Below are positions 12,425-22,472 of a stretch of DNA of 64,000 bases, piece after piece (position 1 is the first letter of the stretch; each line of letters begins with the position of its first letter). Source of the stretch: Galerina marginata (lineage: Eukaryota; Basidiomycota; Agaricomycetes; Agaricales; Galerinaceae); NCBI GenBank assembly GCA_023014335.1, contig JAECYW010000023.1, positions 682,001 to 746,000 on the forward strand. Reading direction: 5' to 3'. Under the pieces are notes generated by a model that ran no database searches, was not told the origin of the DNA, and saw only the letters and a program-made list of their open reading frames with translations. A program made the translations under genes and the position numbers.

Positions 12425-15400
12425 ATGTGCGTATTTTATGCGTCTACACAGTATCCTATTCAGCTGACACCTTTTTTACGTGCGCAGGACGAGCACGAGG
12501 ATCCCTATACCCACGAACCTCAAGGAGCGCATCGCAGCCCTTGAGCAACGAAATGCAGCGAATGGAGGTGGAGCTTCCAGGCCAATATCTCCTACCCCGA
12601 GCGCTGGACCAATAGTTTCCACAAATGCACCCCCAGCAGCCTTTCGCGACAAAATCGCAAAATTTGAGAAGAAGGGTGGCGTGCCAGTTCCAAGAGGCAG
12701 TTTTGGGTTAGGTGCACCGCCGACATCTCATGGACCGTCGAGGCAGGGACAGTTGTATGGGAACCGCATCCCAGCACCTGCGAGGACGGTCAGTAATGGT
12801 GTTTACCCTGTCAGTCGTGCAGCTTCTCCGACAGGCGGTATGTCGACCCCGGGCTCGCCGCGCGATCGTCGATCCTTTTCGCTTTCCAGTGTCATTAGTG
12901 ACGATGACAACCTCGACTACACACCCGTTACTTCTCCAACTTTTGCTTTCCCACCAGACTCTCCTGAGTCGGTGTCCGTGTCTTTATCGCCCGAGCCTTC
13001 ACCTACCAACACAGAGATCGGGTCTTTCAACCGACCCATTGTTCGAGGCACTTCCTTTCAAAAAGCATTGGAGATAGCCAGGAATGCTGAATTGGCAAAG
13101 CTGGAGGGTGGGCTAGACCCGCTTCTACTGACGCCTCGGCTAGAACCACAAGAGGACGAGGATGAACTCGAAACTCCAGAGCCGACGCCTGTTATCGTGG
13201 TATCTTCCGAGGATACCACCCCAGTGGTTCTACACGAATCGCCAACAGTAGAATCAAATCCTCCTACAATTATGGAACCTCCTCCTGTTGCGGATGTAGA
13301 GGTTCCCGTGGCTACTCCCAAATCAGAACTAGAAACATCTCTTGGACCTTCTATTGAGCCAGAACCCCAAATCGTCGAGGATGTTCCCGCAGTCGAGGTC
13401 CAAGCAGAACTTCCGCCTCCCATTCAACCATCGCCTATTATTGAAGAAACTCACATAACACCCATTCACGAAGAATCTCTTCCAATCGCCTCTTCAGCAG
13501 TCGACATGGGTCCAGTGTTTGAAGTGGTGCCCCTAATAATTCGAAAACGGCAGCCGACCCTTCCTGAGCAACCCACAGAAGTGGTTCCAGAGGTAGCAAG
13601 GACGCCAAGCCCGCCTCCATATACAGCCGACCCTTTATCCTTGGAAGAGAGTCCCATTAAGGAGGTTGTTTCGGACAAAGAAGACGTTGTCCCTACTCCG
13701 CCAGTTGCTGTCGCCGACGTTCCTGCGTCTGTTGAACCTACTTCGGCCAGTACCTTGAAAGAAAACCCATCTCAGAAACCACTTCCCGACATTCCCAGGG
13801 AGCCCGACGTACCTGCACCTCATGTTGTTCCAGCTGCAAAGCCAGAACCAATGGGCCCTCTGCCAGAACTACCAGTCGAGGTTGAAATAACCATCTCACC
13901 TTCCATCGAACTTCCACCTCCAGAAATCGTTGTGCACGACGAACCGACAACAACACAAAAGGTAGAGGTGAAAGTGGACGAGCCGCCGATTGAAAGTTCA
14001 AATAAACGCGACGATTTCTATTCGCGAAAATCAAATACCTTGACTCTGGATCCCGAGTTACTGAAGAACGATGTCCCCTTGTCGCCGGCTTTGCCAACCG
14101 GGATGTCTGCAATGTCGCTTACAGACGTTCTCGGCAACTACTTCACTTCCGGGCTTGGAACTTCAGGAGACGGCGCTTTCCGAGCCACCACCCCACCCAA
14201 CTTGGCGGAAACGCCACTGTCGCCCGCCGCCAGGCTCGCATACGACAGCCCCGAAGCATCTCCCAGACCGAGGATCAAACCAGTCGACCCGCAGTCGTTC
14301 TTGTCCCCTCCCGGAACAGGATTCCTCTCCGCCGTGCCCTCCTCCGGCGGCACCTCCATGGGCTCCTTGTCCTCTCTCGGCTCTCGCCCCATGAGCATGA
14401 TCGAGACAAGCCCGAGTCAGGTCACCCGCGCCCTGCGCATGACGCCAGCAACGAGCCGCGGCGTGCCCATGTTCCTGCCCCCCAACAGCGCGCGCACGCG
14501 CAAGTCCGACTTCGTGCACTTCCCCCCAACCCCCGACGCGGAAGAAGAAGCCGCTGCACACGAGTTCGGCTCGGTGACGCTGCACAAGGCGTCGCAGTCG
14601 ATGTCGGTGTCAGGGGCGGACGCACGGCGGCACGCGTCTGAGACGGATCTGAGCGACCCGTCGATGCGGGCTGGGACGTTCACCGCGGTCGTGCATGGGA
14701 AGGTGAGGGAGACGCCGGCGTCCGCGACGATGCCGGTTGGCAGGCGAGGTTTCGTGCCGGAGACGCCACAGATGAGACGGGTCAAGCGGGAGACGCTGTT
14801 GGAGCCGCCGATGAGCCCTGGGCAGGGCGAACTCGCAGCGTTGTTGCAGGAGGCAGTGTGGTTGGAGGATACACTAAGCCAGGGAACGCTTCCAACTGAG
14901 CTGGCGTTGAAGATGGAGTGGGAGGCGAAGGAGAGGGAAAGGGAGAAGGAGAGGAAGAAGCTTGCGACGATTGCGGAGGCGGAAGCGAAGGTGAAGAGGC
15001 AGGAGGAGGAGAGGAAGAGGGTTGAGATGGCTAATGCTCAGGCGAAGCGAGACGAGCCGATGTCGGGGAAGCTAAAACATACGTTCTTGATTCCTCTGGC
15101 GAAGGCACGGTCTGTGCATCATCGTAAGGAGGTCTCGACGCCTGCTCAAATGGAAACTTTCCCGACTAGGGTGCAAGACGACCCAGCCTTTCACCCAAAG
15201 TCTGCCTCGGTGTCCGATAACAAAACGGCGAATTCGCACCAGCAGCAGAATAGCCAAATTTTGCCTCAGCGGCCTGTGACGCCTGAAAACACGACCATGC
15301 TCAGGCCCGCAGAGACACCCACCAAGTCCCCCAGGACATCGCGGTTCGCCGGATTCAGGAGGCTAGGCAGCATCTCGGCTCGTCCGAACACTATGCACGG

Positions 15401-16407
15401 GGCTTCTGCGCGCTACAGCAACTCGACGTCGTCCGAGATCTCGTCGGAGGACTCGCAGCCCGTCGCTACGCCGCCGGAGGGTATGTTGGAGTTTGGGATG
15501 AAGAACCCGCCTGGCCCGAGCAGCGAGTTCGGGCATATCTCGAATGGGTCGACGACGTCGTTTCCCTCGTTGTCGCCAAGGAAGAGCACGAGCAGTCTGG
15601 GGCGGGCGACCTCGTTTGCGGAGAAGATGTGGTCGAGGGCGAGGACGAGGTCTGGTGCGAGCAATTTGAGTTCGACGAGTGAGGTTACAAGTGAGTTTCT
15701 TGCTTTCGATGATCTTTCTTATATTTTGATCTGATTTGAAATTTTTTTGTGTAGTTGATGACTCTGTTCCGAGACTACCTGCTCTTGGTCCTCCTCCAGC
15801 TTTGACATTGTCGTCGATGCCTTCCTCCGTTCCTGTGATTATACATCCGCTGCCAGAGGAGGGCTTTCAGGTTGTCCACCCGCCGAAACGGTCCGCATCT
15901 TTGAAGCGTAGCCATGCCTTACCCCCCATCCCGTCCGAGCCTGTTCCACCACTGCCAGTGTTCACCGCCACCACTTTCCAACCTCAAACACCTGCACGGC
16001 AACAGGCGTCCGACATATCCAATGATTCCCTCCTAACTCCTGGATTCGACTCAACACGTCCAACGTCGTGGACGTCCATGTCCTCAGCTGGGTCGTTGCC
16101 CTCTCCGTTGTTCGACCAGGCGCTCTTCGACGCGTTTCCGTCGGTCCCAGAAGCAACGCCCATGCCCGATCCTATGGCGCTGTATAATTTCCCACATCGC
16201 TGGGATAACAAAGCTTCAGCTCCTGCTATGAGCTCCACCCAACCTTCGTTTGACTCCGCCCTCCTTTCATCTGCTATACATCTCGCGTCCAAGACGGCGG
16301 CTGCTCCGTCTACCGCAACACTGAACCGATACCCCTCTGGTCGCACTGGCGCGGCTACGCCTACACCTGTGCCCGTCTCTCGGAGGTCTGGTGAAACTGT
16401 GCGGTGA
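12425..16407 (+). CDS. Large Ser/Pro-rich protein, start codon split by an intron
   Basis: I read the ATG as AT at 12425-12426 plus G at 12488, across intron 12427-12487. The main exon runs 12488-15690, followed by 15755-16407 after a 64-nt intron; total 1285 residues beginning MTSTRIPIPTNLKERIAALEQ. The alternative, a GTG start at 12480, would lie inside the intron. No catalytic domain is recognised. The protein is mostly disordered (Pro, Ser, Glu, Thr), with a segment SFQKALEIARN near residue 190 and a charged helix around residues 815-870 (EAKEREREKERKK, KRQEEERKR). Overall makeup suggests a cytoskeletal or polarity scaffold, but that is a guess. Spliced 5' leader has a two-codon upstream ORF overlapping the start (ATGCAATGA). 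Confidence 0.8.
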
Positions 16408-16844
16408 CCCGCTGGGGACTACCCACACATTTATGATATTTTACAGGCATTGTTACCCTAGTTGCCCATTCTACATTATCCTCCTCTTTGCTCTCTTTTT
16501 TTTAGCTATAGTTTCTCTGTCGCCATCTTCTGCTTATTAATGTCCAGCTTCAATTCGTTCTTGTGGTTCTTCGAGCGATTGTTTCATCCCTTTTCTATTA
16601 GTATTAGTCAATTCACTTCTGGGCAAATGATTAACCTTCCGGTGTAGTTTTGTATTCTGCTGTCATTTACCTCATACTTCATTTACATGTATATACTGAT
16701 TTTTTGTGAAACTGAGATCTACCCCCAACTGAAAGATTCCTAGTAGGTCGTCCCGTGACCGACGCGTCGTAGAAATAGCACGTGACTATCTCTCAACACT
16801 TCTAAGATATGGGCAATCGAGAACGTCTGATTGACTGGGAGCAA

Positions 16845-16881
16845 GGTGCGAGGACCTGGTGCGCGCACCGCACCTCGCACC
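16845..16881. repeat. Nested GC-rich palindrome
   Basis: Outer arms GGTGCGAGG (16845-16853) and CCTCGCACC (16873-16881) enclose an inner palindrome GGTGCGCGCACC (16858-16869). The outer arm is the same unit that recurs in the repeat patch at 17401-17570, so both belong to one repeat family. Confidence 0.7.
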
Positions 16882-17400
16882 GTTATGCTGCTGAGGCGGG
16901 CGGCGGTCACTGCGATAACTTCTCGCGTATTTGGTAGAAGTATCTCCAGCAAGGCGTCACGGATCCGGTATATGAGTGGCTTGGCCGCAAGTTGAACCAC
17001 CTAATCCAGATATTAACCTAAGTACGCCGCTGCTGCTTTTTTTGTTAGGTTAATTGATCATTGAAGTCAATTGTTTTGTGCCTAAATACTACGGGCTGGT
17101 GACACTATTACTTTGATGCAAAATAAAAGTTTTGGATTTAAAATTGGTGGTTCTAAGGCCTTAAACGAACCAGCATACATAAAATCACCTCAATGATGTC
17201 CATTTTGGATGTCCACTGAGCTCTCTAAGGCTGTCTCTCCGTCAAACCCTCACAAAAATTCAGAGTTTGCTCAGACTTCAACTACAAGACTGTCTTGGAA
17301 GTCACCTTTCAATAACCACCAGAGAAACAGAAAAAGTTCAATAGCAGCTCATGGGCTTCGTGAACTTGAAGTCAAAGTCATCTCAAAGCAATATTGTTTA

Positions 17401-17570
17401 AGGTGCGAGGTGCGGAGTGCGCAGGGAGGTGCGAGGAGGAAGTGACAGGGAGTGGTGGGGTGCGAGGTGCACTGAAGGTGCGCGGGAATAGTTTGGGCAG
17501 CTTGCGGGGACTCAAACGTTAGGTGCGGGTGCGGGGTGCGAGGTGCGAGGTTCGGGTACGAGGTGCCACG
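17401..17570. repeat. Degenerate GTGCGAGG tandem repeats
   Basis: A G-rich patch on the plus strand with repeated GGTGCGAGGTGCG units, interrupted by GGAGTG and AGGGAGTGGTGGGG. At least five GTGCGAGG copies are visible. The strand bias (G-rich, C-poor) is sharp against the AT-rich flanks. It looks like decayed minisatellite. Confidence 0.7.
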
Positions 17571-17601
17571 GCACCTGTGACCCAGCCGATCCAACTTTCT
17601 G

Positions 17602-17896
17602 GGGCAATCCATAGTCATCGTGTGTCACGTGAATTCCGTGACATTTCCTCTAAATTTCAAATAACAAATTCCAGAGATGCTTTTTCAAAATTCTGGCTCC
17701 CACAAAAATTCTGAAATCAAAAAACAGAATTTTTGTGGGGGCCGAAATTTTGAAAAGTGGAGGGGGTGAAATGATATTTAAATTTGAGTCGTAGCATTCA
17801 CATTAATCAAAAGTACGTGACTTTGATCGCCCTGCAAATCTTGGCTGGGTCACGACAAGTCACAATCACCTGACACACGATGACTATGGATTGCCC
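17602..17896. mobile_element. Foldback/MITE-like element, 295 bp
   Basis: Perfect 26-bp inverted arms lie at 17602-17627 and 17871-17896 (starting GGGCAATCCATAG). Between them a second, longer palindrome is centred near 17719: arms about 17680-17713 and 17725-17757, nearly identical, with an 11-nt loop. No coding capacity. I could not find flanking direct repeats, so transposition is inferred only from the palindromic structure. Confidence 0.6.
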
Positions 17897-18125
17897 ATAT
17901 CTTAGCTTTTCAACAAACACAGAAACTAACTTAGAATCAAACTTTTTACATAACCAACACATTGATAAGGCTCGAGATGTCTTATTTTCAACTTCCACAC
18001 TGAACACGCCCAAGTTTCACTTTAGGACAACTCGCCCTTGTGTCCCGCCTTTCCCCTCGTTCTCTGAGTCGCGGCGCCCCCCACTATTATCTTTTTAGTG
18101 ACAAATTGTGGCTGACGGACTTTAG

Positions 18126-21100
18126 ATGGATCAAATGGATCAGGATGACTCGGACCTCCTCCTGACGTCGGGCAAGGACGACTGGGGTTATCTCTCCGAA
18201 GTGGGTTTTTTTGACGCCGACCTTGTGTGTGAAATGACGCGCTGATGGCACTTATGTACGCAGGGATCATTCCAGTACGCTGGGGACGTCTCTCTCATCG
18301 AACAATATCAAGAAGAGGAACCTGGTAAGTTGGGCGCTATCACCGCCTTCATGATAGAGTTAACTCTACTTCAGACGCCTCGGTCACCGAGTCCGATTCT
18401 GGTCAATCTGGTTCTTCAAAAAAACGGAAAGGAAGCCCCTTAAGTCAGGATTCCTTCAACGCTGATGGCCCTTCCAAACGCCCAAGGCGGTCAGCAAGTT
18501 CTGAGATCCTGTATTCTGAAGAAATTCATATTATCGTATGAGTTTCACCTCATAAAGTTTTCGTATGCTCAATAGATGTTTTCAAGGCTCACTGCCCAGT
18601 TGCCGATGCTCTCATTCGCAGGACAGGCTTATCCCACGGCGTTCGATATGAGCTTGCACGACTGGTCTCTTCTGGCCAACTGACGTATACCGACCTCACA
18701 GAGGGAAGGCTACAAGCTCTACGAGGTCCCAATGCTGAAGCTGTAGCAAGGATTCCGGAAGTCTTTTTTGGGACACAATCACCATCTGCACTCGCTGATC
18801 CCGCCTTCGCTACAGAAATTGCCGCTAATGTGAGGTCTTACGCCTGCCCACTCGTCGCTGTTTTATCTAACATTGGTTTACAGTCACCATGGCAGGAACT
18901 GGACAAGGAAGAGGAGGCCTTAGCCCGAGGCCCATACGAAGGCTTAGGAAACAATCCTCGTTATCCAGACTGGTACGGAGGAAAGGTCGAATTTCGCGGA
19001 CGTTTGCAAGTAATCGAAGACGGAAAATCCAAGACCTTTAGAATTCAACTGGATCCGCCTACCCTCGGGCCCTCAAGTCGGTGCACAAGAAGATTCGGGT
19101 CCTGGTCATTTCTGCGAGTGAAGATTCCATTAACCGCATTTCACAATGCCTCGAATCAACTGGACCTATTCTTCCAAAAGACTTTTGTGATTTGGGGCTA
19201 CGTATTCCGAGCGTGCGAATCGAAAGGTGATAATGTGCTCTTCTACTGGACAGATGAACTTTTCCCGTCATTGCAAAGGATCAAGGAAAGGCTATCTTTT
19301 GAAGAATTCATCGAATGGCACAACCCACTTGCACAGAATTCCAAGCAGGTGTGTTCTTGCATTATTTATGCATGACTACTTGCTAACACCGATTAAGCTC
19401 ATGACAAAATGGGCGTCACGGATTGTGCTAGGATTTTCCAACTCAGTTCCAGGTCCACGACTAGAACAAGATTGTATTTTACCCGAAATCGACATTGGTT
19501 GGTCGATGCCATGTTTTCAAGTTGGTCAGTGACTGACATGTCTGCTTTTTCCTTTAGTGTCTGAGAAGGGGTCTGACATGACCGATGGTTGTGGCCTGAG
19601 CACCAGGAACATTCACCGTCTTATCCTCAACCAACTGTCACTCACTAATTTACCCACTGCCTTCCAGTTTCGCCTGGCAGGATATAAAGTAAGGAAATGC
19701 AACCTTCATCAAATCCTACTATTGACACCAAATTACAGGGCATGCTCCTACTTCGCGATGATTCTAAAAACGAGGAAGGAGATAAGGTTTGGGTCCGACC
19801 TTCCCAAACGAAGATCAAATATCCTGAAGGCAAGCCGCTTGATCCCGCCATGTTGACCATCGACCTCCTTCGAACTCCTCATATGAGGACTCCTTCCAAG
19901 ATTTCAACTGATATCATAGTCAATCTGGCGGAAAATGGGGTTCCTCATGAAGAATTCGCGCGGATGCTCAGAACAAGCATTCGTGAATTGGTTAGAGGAC
20001 TTACGACTTGGGATGGAAAGGACGCTATGTACGACCTTTGGACAAATGTCGAACGTGCTGGTGGAGTGCTCACCGGGCGACGAGCTCGTGAGGCTGTCGG
20101 AGAAGCTCGGGTTCGGGGCTACAGCAATCGATCACCTGAAGACGTCGAACTCGAGGAAGAAGAGGCCGACGAAGATGGTCTTTCTTCAGTTGAGCCCGCA
20201 GTGCCGCGTTCCTTAGCATGGTGGACAGACCAGACGTCTGGATGTCCATCCACGTTGGAAGAGACTGTCATGGTCTTGCTTGATACAGGGTTCTGTCCTC
20301 AGAACAGCCCCATCTTAAGAGAGAAGCTCAAGCAGGTGGTGGTTAAGAAAATTGAGGGTCGGACCCAAAATCTTCGGTTCGAGGTGGAGCAAAGTTGCAC
20401 TGCTTTTGCCGTTCCAGGTATGGCTTAAACGCTTCTGATAAAAGTGATCCAGCCTGACTTCTCTGGTTGGTCTGTTACTTAGATCCTTATGGTGTCCTTG
20501 GCCCTAACCAGATACATGTCAAGAGTTCCAGCCGGAATCTCAAAACTGACAGTGGGCCGATAGATATTATCACTGGTGATGTTTTGGTATGGCCTAGGCC
20601 CTTGATCAACTTGTTACCTATACTCAACATGCCAATTGCCTTAGATCACTAGAAACCCTTGTAAAGGCCCATGCGATGTTCGAAAGGTGTGTCTTGCCGT
20701 TAAAAATGCATAATTCGATCTCCTTGATATTAAATGCTTTGTAGGTTGAGGCAGTGGATCACCCTGCGTTACGAAACTATGTTGATATCATCGTCTTCTC
20801 TATTAAAGGAGATCGTCGCTTGATCGATTTTCTTGGAGGCGGTAAGCTAAATTACTCCAGGTCCTCCCCGATTTATTTTAATCCCTCACAAATTCAATAG
20901 GTGATTATGACGGTGATATTGTTACGGTTATATGGGCTCTCTTGTTGGTTTTGAACTTCAAGAATGCCGAAGAGAAGTATTCGGTTGAACCTCAGGGTTT
21001 AGATCTCGGGTTTACGCGCCAAAAGCAGACAGTCCAAGATTTTCTCGAAGAGACTCAATCATGGGACCGTGCTCAACGCCTGAAAGCCATGCAGGTGTAT

Positions 21101-22040
21101 CTCCTCGGAGCACTTTGCGATACGTCGTTAGTCGGAAAGTATTCTGCTATGCACGACAATGCAGTTTACGAACATGGCTATTTCAACCCCCGAACTGTCA
21201 AGCTGAACTCCAAGTAAGTTACGACTTCTATGTTCTGTTTGAATTTTGCTGATAGTCACTGGGGACAGATTCTGTCGAGTTCTAGATTCTCCGAAAACCG
21301 GCTTCAAAGTCAAACCCGAGACCCTTAGAGCCGACTCGCAGATGTACAGTCAAGGTCTTGGTCCCAAATGGAAGGCTGCTTCGAAGAAAAAGTCTGCCAA
21401 ACCGAGGCTTAACACCTCCAACACCACGTATACAAAAAGGGATGAAGAAAAACTCGGCCGGTTTGTCATGGACGTTCTACGACGCGCTGCTGAAAAGGAA
21501 AAGGATTACCTCTTGGGAGAGATGGAAACCCTCTTTCGTCCCCTGCCCAAGTCTCCAGATCCAGATCTAATTAGGCCCTGGAATGCCGCCCTTGAATGGG
21601 CAGAACGTGGAAACCCTGACTTGGTCAAGCAAAAAAAGAAGGACCTTGACCTCATTGCCAGCCACGTCCAAAACATTTACTTGCAGCACAAGCAAAGTAT
21701 CACCGCCAACGCCAAAGGAAAGGCCAACTCGCCCGCGAATTTTACAGATTTGCCGATCGAGGTCCGACAAGATCGGCTGCGGGCCATCTCGAAAGCCTTT
21801 CAGTCTGGTCCGGACATTGCGGAGTTGCCAACCTTCATAGACGAGTCAATGGTCGCTCGGTATCGTGCATCATACGCCTATAAATTTGATGCTGAGCAAA
21901 ACACTTGGGATGGATGGAGTCGCTTTCCTTGGAACGTGGCCATGCGCGACCTCTGCGTCATCAAGGCAGCCGCTCTTGGTCCCTACAAGGTCGTTATGGC
22001 CCAATTTTACGAGCGATTTAAACTGGCCAGACGTGTTTAG
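18126..22040 (+). CDS. RNA-dependent RNA polymerase (RNA silencing, QDE-1/Rdp type)
   Basis: Cellular RdRP that makes double-stranded RNA from aberrant or transgene RNA for Dicer. Thirteen exons: 18126-18200, 18264-18324, 18375-18535, 18587-18829, 18884-19348, 19398-19497, 19558-19688, 19739-20417, 20483-20586, 20645-20686, 20745-20841, 20901-21213, 21269-22040; 1080 residues, in frame at every join. Catalytic loop GGGDYDGD (residues 718-725) holds the three Mg2+-binding Asp of the DxDGD family motif and spans a splice junction. Upstream family marks are YGGKVEFRGRL, FGSWSFLRVKIP, SEKGSDMTDGCG and VFSIKGDRR; downstream KTGFKVKPE. The N-terminal 100 residues are acidic and Ser-rich with a basic SKKRKG stretch that may act as a nuclear signal. 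A second ATG three codons in is equally possible. Likely active enzyme. Confidence 0.95.
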
Positions 22041-22070
22041 AATCTTTACTTTTTGGGCGGATTTGGTCAT

Positions 22071-22224
22071 TTGGTGATACCATTTTCTTTTCTGTACTCA
22101 GAGTCTTAACTTATCTTGGAACAAACCTGTACCTGTACGATCTCAACTTGGTGATACTTTTCCTTTTCCTGTACTCATGTTCTTAGCTTATCTTGTAGCA
22201 ATCCCGCATCTGTACGATTTCCAC
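22071..22224. repeat. Imperfect tandem duplication, period about 77 bp
   Basis: Two adjacent copies, 22071-22147 and 22148-22224, each begin TTGGTGATAC and contain CTGTACTCA, CTTATCTTG and CTGTACGAT in the same order. They lie in the 3' region just after the RdRP stop codon and carry no ORF. Confidence 0.75.
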
Positions 22225-22472
22225 CTCAACCTGTTTTATATGTAGAAGCAAACTGTTGTATGTATGTATATAACTTGTAGTGTAATATAGCAATGGATTC
22301 TGTCTCGAGCTCGCTGTTCCATGCCGGTATTGAAGAATACACCATGCTAGTGATGAGAAATATGCCACATTTGATCACTTCTCATCTGAGCCAGATCCGT
22401 AAGTAGATAATGTTATGCCATTCATATTCCTAGCCTTGTACTTGTCTTGTGCTTAAATACACAGCTGAGGAC

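Larger units (their letters stand above)
16408..18125. other. Repeat-rich intergenic region of 1.7 kb
   Basis: This holds the AT-rich 3' end of the large upstream gene, a nested palindrome at 16845-16881, degenerate GTGCGAGG repeats at 17401-17570 and a foldback element at 17602-17896. The final 230 bp is the probable promoter of the RdRP gene. No protein-coding signal was found. Confidence 0.6.

Noticed and set aside
12313..16346. Many opposite-strand ORFs over the Ser/Pro-rich gene
   Set aside because: GC-rich codon bias of the real gene opens the other frames; none has its own start context, splice sites or domains.
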